Assembly: GCA_002751075.1 (NCBI GenBank)
Contig: NAOQ01000001.1
Coordinates: 255,513 to 280,195, forward strand
Length of the DNA stretch: 24,683 nt
Source of the DNA: Ichthyophonus hoferi
Lineage: Eukaryota; Opisthokonta; Ichthyosporea; Ichthyophonida; Ichthyophonidae
Direction of reading: 5' to 3'
Shown: positions 12,401-22,537 of the stretch, one piece after another
Layout of the letters: the number at the start of each line of letters is the position of its first letter
Numbering within the stretch: the first letter of the stretch is position 1
Notes under the pieces: model-generated
Seen by the model: only the letters and a program-made list of their open reading frames with translations
Databases searched by the model: none
What the model was told of the DNA's origin: nothing
Position numbers and translations under genes: made by a program

Positions 12401-14500
12401 GAGACAGAGAAATAGTCATAATGCATCACTGACTTGTATGAATGTCAAAGTGTAGGGAAATAAAGACAAACATATTCATGTAGAGGGTAAACAGAACACT
12501 ACGTACAGAAGAGAGGGAAAATAGTATCCAAATGAGGCACTAGGACCAGAGGAAAGTAAAAATAATTTATAAACAAATGCCAAAGATAAGAAAAAGGTAT
12601 GAGAAAGAATCGAAATAAAGCAGGTACTAAATGCTGATAGTAGTAAATAGACTACCCGAGGTACGTTTAAAACTGGGAGCTGTTTAACAATTAAAACCTG
12701 CCTACTATTTATTTATAGTCTGTTTAAGTTTTAAACATATATTTGTAATCTTTTAAGGGGTGACTACTTCCATTGCCCATTCCTTCCACCAATAAACATA
12801 ATGTCAAACAACTCTGCCTTTCCTCATATATTATAAAATAAAAGCAATTACGGAACAAATATTAATAATACTCTGCTTAATAGTGTTTATTAGCTGCTAT
12901 AGTCAGTCTTAAGTAATATAGAATCAGCCTATGGTATAGTAAGAAGGCCATGAAGGATAGAGGAAGTATATACACGATGATGCACTAGAACATACTCCTA
13001 TGTAACCAAATGGTGTACGAAATTCAAGTCTACCTACATATAACCACACACTGTTTTGCTAACCTCTGCTCTGGCCCCTTCCTCCCCTCACTACATTCAT
13101 TTTCATAACACTACATATTTACCAACCCAAAATCCCCTCCTATACTGTCACACATTATATTTTTCTTCTACTATAAAGCGTCTAATGAGTGGCCATTACC
13201 TTGACAAGGGGCACACCTTCCAAGGAGGTTAGTATATGGGTGACGTCATGTAGGTCTACGGGTGGACTTTTCCCACCTCGCGTGATTCCGTGCATCTAAA
13301 ATCATCCCCGGTAAGTCGTACATTTAAATAAGCCAAATAGCATAAGAATCCGTTATAGATATCAAAATGGCATAGACATTATTCCATGCCCTATCATACA
13401 ATCTCACACAGAAATCGCATGATTATCTGCCCAAGAAAAAACTACAGCCGGTTAAGTGCCAATAACACAAGTACCATTGTCTAAGCTCTAGATAGAAAGC
13501 CATATATCTATACTATCACGTCCTATACCAGCACACCATCCCCCCTGGTGCGATTGTTAAAAGAAAAATATGCCTATTTGGATAGCTATTGTCCACAGGG
13601 AAGGGAAAAATGAGAGACTGATAACCATTTGTAAGTTCAATGTTTACAACAAAACACTACTTATAACAAATTATTTCCTAATAAATACAGAAACAAATAT
13701 ATTTCTTATAAATTCACACAAGCTAATGATTACATTATATTCGTACACTTATGTCACATTCACAACTAGAGCACCACTTAGGTATACATTTATGTATGCG
13801 CATCTCCATATTACAGTTTGCATCCTTATTAACATTGATTTTCTTTGTCTACGGTAACAATAAAGCTACATAGCAGAAAATAAAGTGCACACAGGCAAAT
13901 ACCAGCATGTCGTGTCAAAAGAACATAAATACGCCCTCACCAAAAAAACCTACCAAAGGAGAGAAGAATAAAAGCAACCTTAAACTCATCTCTCTATCTA
14001 GCCTTCTCACTCTCTATCGTTCACTCCCTCAATTACACACTACAAATTAACTTTAACACAAACCTCACCTTCACTACTGCCCCTTCCTGTTGTAGTCTCT
14101 CCCTAAATATCCTGCACCTGGTCCTACCCAGGCTAGCCTCTATAATAAGCACTTTCATTCCATCAAACAGATCCCTTTTCTTAACAGACTCCGCAAGCGG
14201 CATCTTCGCTTTCATCTCAACCCTTCGTCGCTTCATCCCTTGGGCATGTTTAATGTTATCAGTTAATGGACGCTTTGAAGAGTATACTTGATCGTGCTTG
14301 TGCCTTGGTTTTTCACTTTCAATATACAAATTCTGAGATACAGATGTATTTATTGGTTCAATGTTAATACTTTCCTCTTCTTCTTCCTTGTTAACCACAT
14401 GGGAGTCAATTGGGGTGGCCTCTTTGCAACGTAGTTCAACGTTTATTTCCTTGAGGGTGCTGGAGCAGGAGCTTCGAAAATCAAATCCTTGTGACCCCAT
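2539..14500 (-). CDS. POLL: DNA polymerase lambda/Pol4-type (family X) polymerase with N-terminal BRCT domain, 19 exons
   Basis: A nuclear gap-filling polymerase of base-excision repair and non-homologous end joining. Exons, minus strand: 14500-14069, 13295-13200, 12218-12156, 11809-11635, 11289-11132, 10666-10588, 10095-9977, 9097-9044, 8717-8637, 7928-7858, 7133-7082, 6623-6570, 5974-5935, 5287-5238, 4600-4492, 4112-4094, 3432-3327, 2977-2902 and 2624-2539. They sum to 1920 bases with all phases agreeing, giving 639 residues (human Pol lambda has 575). Order: acidic/basic leader with KRRR at 90-93; BRCT at about 110-215 with Trp194; Ser/Thr/Pro linker; 8-kDa domain from WTCARP; fingers with IWGVG; palm with CGSYRRGK at 480-487, catalytic D492 and D494 (GDVD) and D554 (RRLD); YFTGS at 569-573; thumb ending in NERDA. 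Most donors are GTATG or GTAAG. Three are weak: GTGATG (exon 8), GTGGTA (exon 16) and GTCCAA (exon 17). Oddities are His381 at the lyase-lysine position and a short turn before D554. The identity is firm; exact ends of exons 14 and 16 are less so. Confidence 0.93.
4094..8717 (-). other. POLL: Polymerase exons 9-16: fingers and first half of palm, many very short exons
   Basis: Exons 9-11 encode the fingers with the second helix-hairpin-helix ([36 protein letters not shown]). Exons 12-14 give the palm start: [16 protein letters not shown], then [11 protein letters not shown]. The first metal-binding Asp codon is itself split by intron 13. Exon 15 encodes a helix and GFITDDL, ending KYM. Exon sizes fall to 40 (exon 13), 50 (exon 14) and 19 bases (exon 16). 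For exon 14 I chose the GTATGG donor at 5237 because it matches other donors in the gene and keeps phase; a GTCAAT donor 21 bases on would add seven residues (VWKKALL). Confidence 0.85.
6739..6909. mobile_element. MITE-like element in polymerase intron 11
   Basis: Eleven-base perfect terminal inverted repeats, TAGCCAACCTT at 6739-6749 and AAGGTTGGCTA at 6899-6909, enclose a 171-base non-coding AT-rich segment. It is flanked on both sides by TTA (6736-6738 and 6910-6912), which fits a 3-base target duplication of the TWA type made by PIF/Harbinger elements; a TA duplication of Tc1/mariner type cannot be excluded. It lies between exons 11 and 12, away from the splice sites. It has no coding capacity, so it would depend on a transposase made elsewhere. 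Confidence 0.5.
9330..9545. other. Polypurine/polypyrimidine tract in polymerase intron 7
   Basis: The plus strand is strongly pyrimidine-rich (repeated TCTC and TTTC), so the polymerase transcript is GA-rich here. Open frames exist on both strands (for example a charged Glu/Lys/Arg-rich stretch on the minus strand), but they follow from the base bias. I treat this as low-complexity intron, not an exon. Confidence 0.4.
9907..9925. repeat. (TA)n microsatellite in polymerase intron 7
   Basis: About nine uninterrupted TA units just downstream (in gene direction) of exon 7. Shorter TA runs lie at 291-302 (RNR1 intron 2) and 10964-10976 (polymerase intron 5). Confidence 0.9.
11635..14500 (-). other. 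POLL: Polymerase exons 1-4: nuclear leader, BRCT domain and start of linker
   Basis: Exon 1 encodes residues 1-144: a charged leader with a run of glutamates at 39-43, a basic cluster MKRRR at 89-93 fit for nuclear import, and the first BRCT strand and helix ([14 protein letters not shown], then [11 protein letters not shown]). Exon 2 holds the DVTHIL strand, exon 3 the LPPG turn and the conserved Trp of SAEWFSQ, and exon 4 the end of the domain (VPQDEYLV) and a Pro/Ser-rich linker. Introns 1-3 are all phase 0, so the BRCT part is a phase-symmetric block. In Pol lambda and Pol mu this domain binds the Ku/ligase IV complex. Intron 1 (13296-14068), intron 2 (12219-13199) and intron 3 (11810-12155) hold no gene that I can see. 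Confidence 0.88.
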
Positions 14501-15479
14501 GCTGTCAATTTAAATCCTCTTATTTTTTAATATGTGTATTTCTACTATAAAACTATTTCAGCTTGGCAAACATCAGAAGATTATCGTTGGAAGGAAGACA
14601 GGCAAGGGTGGAGTTTGTTAGAGGAAAGATAAACACGTTTAGGTTGGGGTATAAACCCCGCTATATCAAAATATTACCCGTTCCTCCCAAACGTAGCTAA
14701 AATAATTTTAATATTAAAAGTGATCAATAATAAAATATGAGTATGTTGGTCATTTGCATGAGTGAAACTTTACGTGAATTTATATTATTGTTATGTTTGA
14801 ATGGATTTGTATTTTAGTGTGTTTTTCAATTTTGGATGCCATTTTTTAGTGAACTAGCCGCTTCGTAAATGTTGCACAACCCTAAGCCTAAAATATCAGT
14901 CTATTATGGCTATATTAGTTGACTTATTATTGGCTGCTATATAACGCAACCAGCGTAATTATTAGTCACGTACAAGCTATTGGTTAGTAAAGTGTGATAT
15001 TTCACAAAGAAAGGTACTCTTTCAGCTCAATATCCCACTGTTTTATTTTTAGTTGCATTAAATCAGCTGAAACTGTAGCTAGTCACTATTGAAAAGCTGG
15101 AGAGGCATAAGTAGTCACACATGGACAGAAAATAACATATTGAAATGTTTATAGCCCAAGGTCTTAAATATTGGGGGAATATTGTTAAAACATACGAGTC
15201 TTACTTGTAGTCCTTTTATTGTGACTTTGTAGAATTTTATATATAGTGGTTATTTCCTATATTAGCCATTAGCATTCTTGATGCATCCAATATACACGAA
15301 ACTTCCATAATATATACCCCTTGCAATCTTTGTATTGCACTCATTAATACTCCGGAAACAGTATCAAATCAAATCAAATAGTTTTGTATTATCAATACAT
15401 CAGTTTAAAAAATTTGTGCATTTATTATTAAAAGCAGAAATAACTATAAAAATTTTGATGAATAAATTAAAACTCCTGG
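14501..15479. other. Polymerase upstream region and spacer, no gene seen
   Basis: The stretch next to 14501 is the 5' leader and presumed promoter of the polymerase gene (minus strand). It is AT-rich, with no clear E2F or CCAAT cluster like that of RNR1. I see no open frame or RNA gene worth calling in the rest. Confidence 0.45.
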
Positions 15480-15562
15480 AAGTGAGATAGGACATCCCAG
15501 ATATTCTTTTGAGAAGTATCTATCACATCAGCAAGCATTATATAAATTATTTTTGACATCAC

Positions 15563-15584
15563 ATAATGTGGAGTGCCACATTAT
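15563..15584. repeat. Perfect short hairpin
   Basis: Arms ATAATGTGG (15563-15571) and CCACATTAT (15576-15584) with a four-base loop AGTG. No T-run follows and no gene is adjacent, so no role is assigned. Confidence 0.6.
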
Positions 15585-16990
15585 ATACCACAATTTGGCA
15601 AATAAATTCTTAGACAGCATAGAAGAGTATACTAATTATAAAGCCATTGCCTACTTATTTTTCGTATTAAAGCAAATGCCTCGCATGACAGCTGCTTGAG
15701 CTAACATGACGTTAGTGTGGTAGTAGGAGGTTATGTTTGCCCTAGTTAATTGAGATATCGAGGGAAGTCAACCAATTGTTTTCTGGATACCTTCATAGGC
15801 TAAAATGAGCACTAATATTCAAGCAAAAATCAGATCAGCAGTGGTCTCTTCTGACATACGCGAATAGGTAAACAACCTTGTCATTGATTTATATATAGTA
15901 ACCTATGAAAACTATGTGTTTTTCTTTTAATTATTATGTAGCACTTGTCTTCCAGGATAGCAATTATCATATTATCATGAAAAGACAAATCTAAACACAT
16001 CAAAACCAATTGGAGTATCATAATGATTTAACCGAGTTCATCGATGTTAAGTATGCCAATATTAATAGAATCAAGGCTTTCCAAATCACAGTCAACACGA
16101 AGTTTTTGGAAAAGTGAAGCGATACAACTATAATTATGGATCACCTCCATATTATAAGGTTATCAATATACAAAACGTTTTAAAAACACTTTTAGTGCGT
16201 TACTGCATTTTACAAAACGGCATTGATAGCGTGTTCAAAATCTGGAAAATATTCCCAAGAGCTCAATTCTTTGCATGACCTTTTAAGTGAGGCTTAAGCA
16301 AAAGCGACACCTTTTAAGTTAGTTCACTTATATCTGCAATGTATTTGTTCATTTTGGCCAGTACATATCTGTACCCTCAATTTGCTGTGAAGTGTTATAA
16401 TCAGTAATGGTTTCCACGATAAGTCATATCTGAATATTATTTCACAATATTATTACCTCTTCGTGCTATTCTCAGAACCCAATCCTCGACATTTGCGGGT
16501 TGTCGGATTTCCAGATTGTCCACTTGGACTCCTTTACAAATTCTGTGTATTTATCCCACCACTTTCTTGGTTGAATTTAATAAACCAATGGACAGGGATT
16601 AATAATCCGTTATTATTTATCCTTTATGAAGAGAGGTGTTTAAAACGGAAAAGCCACCAAACCGAGCATTCTTTGGTTTAAAACCGTTGTTGACAAATGG
16701 TGAGAACCAGTTGCCTGGAATATATGGCTTGAAAACGCTATGCTCAGATTGATCATATAGATCTCTCTCACTATTGTACAGATTCTTTGTTTTGGTTGGT
16801 GCTGAGCCATCATAGTAACTGAGTAACTGAGCCGGTGAAACTGGCCTGGGCCGAATTATCGAGCAAGTTTTCTCCTCAGATGTAAGCCAATGGCCGTAGG
16901 CTCACAGAAATTGAAGAATGTATTTAAGTTGAGTTGTGGGTTGATTGCTTGTTGGAAAATATTTATTTACCAAAAAGAAATTGACAAAAG

Positions 16991-17009
16991 TATATATATA
17001 TATATATAT
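16991..17009. repeat. (TA)n microsatellite
   Basis: About nine TA units without interruption, lying within the decayed coding fossil. Confidence 0.9.
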
Positions 17010-17934
17010 TTAAAATAATCGGCATACACTATTCCTTTGGTATTGACAATAATACTTTGCGTCTCTGAACCATGCTTGTTGGTCAAATTTTGACTCCGAT
17101 TGAATACTTCAATTACTATATATAGGAATTAAACCAGTTTCGTTTACGCCGGGCCAGTACACTTCTAACGAGGGAATAATTCGCCCTTTACACGTGTCGA
17201 AATGCACCATATTATGACTGTTATATTGGTGACTATATGAGAATGCAAACATACCAAACGGGGCTGCATGTTTTATGCGATTATGCTTTAATCAAGGGAT
17301 ATAATCACAACTATCACCTAATTGGGAAAATCTCTCTACAGCCGGTGGGTATTAATTATTAATCCTGGGAGTTGTGTAATTTGCAATTAAAATATATGCT
17401 TCATATTAAAGTCATAAACGATAGTGCATTCAAGAAGCTACTTATAAATTTCATTTTCCAGAGTTAAAAAATATCAAGCAAACAAGTCAAATTAGAATAA
17501 TAAACATCTACTGATGAATCCTTTTTAAATATTTTATCCGGGCTATAGGTACAGCCATTATGCATTTGAGATATGGCATTATGGCTCAAAAATCCAAAGA
17601 GTTTCAAAAGCAATTTATGTTTTCATTGTACAAAATATTTTAGATTTCAAATCAGTTCAATGCCAATCTCACTATCTCCACTCTGGTATCTCCTATGCAT
17701 AGGGCAAAGGCCATTTCTATTCTGTATGAAAAGAGATAGTAATTGCATACGCGAATATGAATACTTATGAGCCACTTTTTACAAATACAATTCATTGGCG
17801 CAGAACATTGTAAAACTAAAAGATAATGGATGCTTAGATTTTATAATAATATCTTTTTTTTTGCAATTATAATTAATACATGCTCTATTCTCGAGATATA
17901 TATAGCGTTATGTATACTTATATATATATAGTCT

Positions 17935-18030
17935 TATATATATATATTATTATATTATATTATATTATATTATATTATATTCTATTCTATTATATTCTAT
18001 CGTATTCTATTCTATTATATTCTATTATGT
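17935..18030. repeat. Pentanucleotide satellite (TATAT)n to (TCTAT)n
   Basis: After TA-rich leader runs, a period-5 array begins as TATAT units and passes into mixed TATAT and TCTAT units, with one unit changed by a G. The array is about 95 bases. An open frame across it is only translated repeat. Confidence 0.85.
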
Positions 18031-18039
18031 TACTTTATA

Positions 18040-18545
18040 CAGCTCGCTCCTCAAGTATTTCCTTGTCGAAGTTGCTAGTATCCACTTAATCAAAAGTTAG
18101 GTAGAGGAATCTACGGGGATTGTAATTTAAACCGTGGTTTCTTATTCGCAATCAGTTGGTCATCCGAATATTAAAACCCCTACCCGTACCCACTAGTCTA
18201 TAGCCACCATCATCCAATGAACCTGCCTTTACTTTTACGATTTCAGCAGATGCAACAAATAAATTCACCAGAAAATCTCGGTGCGTCAACTTATCTCTAA
18301 ACCTGAAAAGACTTGCAAACCAATCCGTTCTATCACAATAGTACTAGAACGTGAGAATATGAGGATATAAGAGACAGTTAAACCACACTGGATACTTCAG
18401 AAGTTCATTGGTTTTTACTACATAAGAAACCTATCAGAATTGAAAAGATTGAAAAGATTCGACTGCTTTTATCCATTTAGAATCGACTTTTTCAGAAGCC
18501 TGGGATACAAAAACAAGTTCTTTAGATGAGAGCAACATACCAGTT
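18040..18545 (-). mobile_element. Possible old Ty1/copia-like reverse-transcriptase relic
   Basis: On the minus strand, near 18.5 kb, a stretch reads VSQASEKVDSKWIKAVES, which resembles the entry to the copia-type reverse transcriptase domain (an Ala, then a spaced Lys-Trp-x-x-Ala-x-x-Glu pattern). The following few hundred bases hold open runs without the later catalytic motifs. The piece is broken and old, with several breaks. No terminal repeats were found. It may belong to the same element as the fossil to its left or be unrelated; the family call is weak. Confidence 0.2.
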
Positions 18546-19039
18546 AAATGTATAAACATAGTACATTCAGCAATTTCTTAAAGAAAATTTGGTGAAAAAG
18601 AAGCAGCAGCAACCGGAAGCAGTTCAATAAATACAAGTTGCTTAAAATCAAACATATATATAAAATATGGCGTGCCTATTTTATTTATTTATTTCGTTAT
18701 AGTTATCCTGAATGTGCATAATCGAATCTATCAAGTGGCTAAGTGATTAAGAGTTCTAAATGTAATCAATCTTGGTTACTCATTTTTTTCTCACGAAAAA
18801 CTTTGTCCCGTATATTTATATTTTATTTATTTATTACAAAGTACATTGTAAATGTATCTCTGATGACTGGGGCTGTAAGGTTTTTTTCGATAAAACGAAA
18901 TTTGTAATGAAGTTATGATAAGAATCATTAAGCACAAATTAAACGGTTATGAAAACATAGCCGATGCGAAAATTCAACAAATTGCTATGATAACACGATA
19001 GATTACAAATGAAAAATATGATGTGCTTAGAACCAATCT
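18546..19039. other. AT-rich spacer, nothing recognised
   Basis: No open frame, RNA gene or repeat structure that I can support; short A- and T-runs only. Confidence 0.5.
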
Positions 19040-19660
19040 ATATTCAATAGGTTGGTGGGGAGCTGACTAGTGATCAATGATTGGTCTTAATCTCAAAAAC
19101 CACATGTCCAAATCAATGGTATATTGCGCAATACCATTGGATCTTTTGGGAGCATTATTACACCTAATTAGGAAGCTTACCCAATGCAGGTGTAAGATGT
19201 AATCAACGATTAGCTGAGGTCAATCGGAATTATGAGTTTAAAATTTAATTTTAATAGACGGATAGTTCAACTAGGACCGGAGGGGTTTGTTTGTGTTGCT
19301 TAGTTCTTCCAATCACTTGAAGAAACAGTTGAAATAATATTATACTAATAAATAATGAAAATGGTTATTTATAATTTATTTTCTACTTTATTTTATAAAA
19401 TTAATTATCAGCTCCTTATGTTTAAAATATTATACTGGTTTAAAACATTCTCAAATGCTGCGGTTGTAGACCAACTATAGGTACGCACATGGATGTTGAC
19501 TCGAGGGGCATGCTCACGATTTTAGCGGGTTATGATTCGTGCTACGTCTTGAATTGCATAACTAACAGTTTTATTAGAGCATCCATATTCTAACGAATAG
19601 TCGTCTTTTGAGCCCAACCGGCACCATTTGTTATTTGTTGTCTTTGGTGGAGATAGATGC
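19040..19660 (-). pseudogene. Further decayed coding-like stretches, family unknown
   Basis: Two patches on the minus strand (about 19.05-19.2 kb and 19.4-19.66 kb) are higher in GC than the surroundings and translate to protein-like runs of roughly 40-55 codons, for example TIDLDMWFLRLRP and LEYGCSNKTVSYAIQ. In AT-rich DNA runs of this length arise by chance, so the case rests on residue content alone. If real, they are old and broken, and could be part of the same element as the fossils at 15.5-18.5 kb. Confidence 0.2.
19114..19139. repeat. Inverted repeat with 9-base perfect arms
   Basis: Arms CAATGGTAT (19114-19122) and ATACCATTG (19131-19139) around an eight-base spacer. The symmetry continues imperfectly outward (CCAAA to the left, TTTTGG to the right). 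There is no neighbouring gene to regulate; it may be a recombination or element-end remnant. Confidence 0.6.
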
Positions 19661-19991
19661 ATGATCCAGAGATATTTATAAGTTTAACTATCTAATGACG
19701 TATATTACTGGCTGGTTGTGTGATTTAGCTTTTTATAGCATGATTTGACTAATCGAAGTCTAGTATAACGTTCATTCTATAGTAGTACTTATGTTATATG
19801 TATCCAATAGGAAAATCAGAAACTCACAAAACCGGTATCTTTTAATTATGCCGATAAGTAACAGAATAATACTGGGTTCTTTTTTTCCAACACTTAAATT
19901 TAAAGGCAAATAAAAAAGAACTATTAATAATTATATTTATGTAAGAGCTTATAGGCGTTCATTTTAATCATAGTGAGTCACAGAAAACATC

Positions 19992-20177
19992 GTGGCTCAG
20001 TCAAGAGCCCGAGAGCCATTAAATATTATAATTGAATATTATGATTGGCTACAAAGGGTTTATACTCACGTTATCATTATACCGCTCGTCCTGTGGAACA
20101 AGTGCATTGATATTAGTGGTAGCAATGGCAGGATATATGAGGAGGCTGGCACTGATGGAATAGTAATTGACGCTTAG
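19992..20177 (+). other. Short upstream open frame ahead of the zinc-finger gene
   Basis: A 61-codon frame starts 250 bases before the zinc-finger start and ends 64 bases before it. Its product matches nothing I know. It is followed by a T-rich tract ending in TTTAAG (about 20180-20220) that looks like a 3' splice site, so the leader could be spliced, or this could be an upstream ORF that dampens translation. It may equally be chance. Confidence 0.2.
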
Positions 20178-20241
20178 CTTTTAAGGTTGTTGTTGGTTTT
20201 TGTGTTTTTTTTGTCTTTAAGTTTTATTACTATTAATTATC

Positions 20242-20955
20242 ATGGGGCGAACGTTGTTTCAGTGTCTAGTGCCAGGATGCGACAGCACGCCCAGTAAGAA
20301 ACACAACGTAGAGAGGCATGTATGGCTTCAACATGTACGGAAGTGGATGAACTGTCGCACCCAAGAATACCAAGTATCTTTGCACAAGCGCTATGTGGAA
20401 TCATATGTGGGACGAAATCATCACAGCTGTTCCAGCAATGGAGATCTTCCCACACCTCCTCTCACACCCGATTGTGTGTCTGAATGTGGTGAAAATCAGA
20501 GTTTGAACAGCAATGTTGCTACAATTAAACTTGGGTCTCCCAACACTACAGTCATAACACCCATGGTGCCAAAGTTTCCGGTAACTCCCGTGTTTGACAC
20601 CTACCTCGTTGACCTTGCGGCTAATGCAGATGCTGTTAATGCCAATAAGCACGATCCAAGAGACTTTACAGAGGATGTCACAGCTGCACAGCAGCTTACA
20701 CTTCTTTCTCAGCCACAGCCGCGCGCCCCACCTACAGATTGGTCTGCCGTAGCGGCTTCTTACAATCAGTTTTACCCTGGTTTTCAGCCCCAACGCATTG
20801 TTCCTCACCCCCATATGGACATGGCACAAGTGCAACCACGCTCCGGGCTTGATGAGTTAGCTTTTGCTGCTTGTGAAATTTCGCGGGTTGCAGCTATGGT
20901 TGGTGTAGGTCCTGACTCCTTGTCTCTTGACCGCAAACATTGGCGACCTTGGTAA
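20242..20955 (+). CDS. Single C2H2 zinc-finger protein, probable transcription regulator
   Basis: An intronless frame of 237 residues with an ATCATGG start context, a base composition clearly richer in GC than its flanks, and no competing start upstream in frame. One C2H2 finger sits at the N-terminus: C8-x4-C13-x12-H26-x4-H31, close to the usual consensus. The rest looks disordered: Ser/Thr-Pro sites at S99, T107 and T116, a Gln/Pro stretch at 157-164, and a hydrophobic segment at 203-223 (LDELAFAACEISRVAAMVGV) that may be a short interaction helix. LPTPPLTP at 69-76 fits a Cdc4/Fbw7 phosphodegron. A single finger gives weak DNA specificity, so it may act as a dimer or as an RNA- or protein-binding factor. 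I do not recognise the subfamily. The antisense frames are shadows of this gene. Confidence 0.8.
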   Translation: MGRTLFQCLVPGCDSTPSKKHNVERHVWLQHVRKWMNCRTQEYQVSLHKRYVESYVGRNHHSCSSNGDLPTPPLTPDCVSECGENQSLNSNVATIKLGSPNTTVITPMVPKFPVTPVFDTYLVDLAANADAVNANKHDPRDFTEDVTAAQQLTLLSQPQPRAPPTDWSAVAASYNQFYPGFQPQRIVPHPHMDMAQVQPRSGLDELAFAACEISRVAAMVGVGPDSLSLDRKHWRPW

Positions 20956-21165
20956 AGCGTCTTATATAATATGAATTAGTAGGCTACCCATTGCTATCAA
21001 ACCTCCTCTGTGATGAGGTTGCTTTTGTGCATATTTAAATTTGCACTTGCTTGTACGATTTGTGTGAAGGTGTTAATCTAGTAAGGAATGGCATGAACGC
21101 TGGCCGTTAGCAGTTGTTCCTTAAATTTCATCTGAATGTAGTAGTGAGTTTTTACACAGTACCCG

Positions 21166-21171
21166 AATAAA
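21166..21171 (+). terminator. AATAAA polyadenylation signal of the zinc-finger gene
   Basis: A canonical AATAAA lies about 210 bases after the stop codon, followed within 80 bases by GT/T-rich sequence (GTCGATTGTTGTGG). It is the first such hexamer downstream, giving a plausible 3' UTR of about 230 bases. Confidence 0.5.
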
Positions 21172-21189
21172 CATGGCATGTTGCCATAC

Positions 21190-22537
21190 ATGAGAGTATA
21201 TCTGCAGCTTTAATGTGCCCCTCCAAAAGTCGATTGTTGTGGCCTCATTGTTAAAAACATATTTTTTATTGTTAGTCAGCTGCCTGATGAGAATATATTG
21301 TATTTAAATCCGTTTTGTAGATGTAGGTACACGTTTTTCTGTTGGCTCAGGCTTTTATTTAGGAAGTGCGTTTCTTTTGATCTTGATTGCCCAAACCATA
21401 CCCTTCAAGTATATGTATACGTTAGTTATATTTTACTAATTGTTAACCTTCAGCTAGTGTAATTTATTATTATTACGACTGCAATACTAATTTAATTTTT
21501 CTATATATATGGTGCCATACATATTCAACGATACCCAACTTGGCTGCTTCTGTCCTACTGTGTTATATTGCTTCAAAACACATTATTGTACTGTTATATT
21601 CACTTAGTCACTTTGTTTCCCCTTAATTAATCTCTAAGGATTATTATAACCCCTGTAAAACAGTTCTCCTTCACATCGTATTTTAGTAGCTTTTCATCGA
21701 GTTCTGCAACATGAAGCTTTCTTGCAGTTTTTTCTCTAGTAATACACTCGCCTTTGAACCAATTTGATCTCTCTTTTTTATGCATATTTCCAAATCCATT
21801 CAAGCTTTTCCTTTCTCCAACATACGATTCATACGCACAATTAACTGCATAGATAGTATTGACCTGTTAGAATAAAGTAGCACCCTTATAATGGCTGGAG
21901 GTGAGTAACATTATATGATGTATGATGTATATAGCCTACACACACGTTGAGCCAGCATGGTCAAAAGGAAGCAAAAAGTATAATTTATAGATGGGGTATT
22001 AGACTAAAGTTACTTTTGCCAAATACAGTTACATATACAATATACGTAAAATTATCTACAGATAAACATAAATTATCCTAGCTTACTAATTATTCTATAT
22101 ACAATACATTATATCATATGAATATAAAGATCTCTGTCTATAACAGGACCAATCCATATTATTCTGCAGCAAAATAATATAAAGATCTTTGATTTCTTAG
22201 GTCGATCCTCTGCTTACAATCGCCATTGCTCTACAGGCTAGATAAGATAATAACTGTAACACAGACTGACATCGTCAATCTTAGCAAGAATATAGTGTTC
22301 ATTAACATTATTTGTAGTGTTATAATATATCTTTATTTTTCTGATTTGTGCCAGCGGAAATCTCCTCCCTCGCCTTCAATTTTACCCATGTCCTGCCTGC
22401 TAAATCTAAGTACACGTGCAGCACATTAAAATAATTATAGTCAAAGTATATTAATTTTATGTTGTTAATTTCTGATACCTCACACTATAAGGTGCAGGTA
22501 TAAAGCTCACTATGCTACAGAGTCAACACGTAGTTCT
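21190..22537. other. AT-rich spacer, no gene seen
   Basis: No open frame with protein-like content on either strand. The frame at 22226-22429 is short and AT-driven. No tRNA box pair or other RNA gene was found by eye. Confidence 0.5.

Larger units (their letters stand above)
15480..17400 (-). pseudogene. Unrecognised decayed coding fossil, probably a mobile or virus-like element
   Basis: Several stretches on the minus strand translate into protein-like sequence with residues unlikely from AT-rich noise (many Trp, Gly, Pro, Asp). Examples are KWWDKYTEFV, NWFSPFVNNGF and DTCKGRIIPSLEVYWPG. The longest stop-free run is about 94 codons, around 16.75 kb. The region is broken, with roughly ten or more breaks, and a TA microsatellite has grown inside it. 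I recognise no family: a retroelement, an integrated virus and a lost host gene are all open. The degree of decay suggests an old insertion. I treat it as a fossil and do not attempt to rebuild it. Confidence 0.35.

Noticed and set aside
13570-13857. 95-codon open frame on the plus strand
   Set aside because: It lies inside polymerase intron 1, is AT-driven in residue content and resembles nothing known.
17880-18089. 69-codon plus-strand frame rich in Ile, Leu and Tyr
   Set aside because: It is translated pentanucleotide satellite.
19480-19660. Primer-binding-site-like or tRNA A-box-like TGGTGCCGGTTGG (minus strand)
   Set aside because: No matching B-box at the right distance, no cloverleaf, and no terminal repeats beside it.
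20401-20835. 144-codon minus-strand frame
   Set aside because: Antisense shadow of the zinc-finger gene; Cys- and Arg-rich by codon mirror only.
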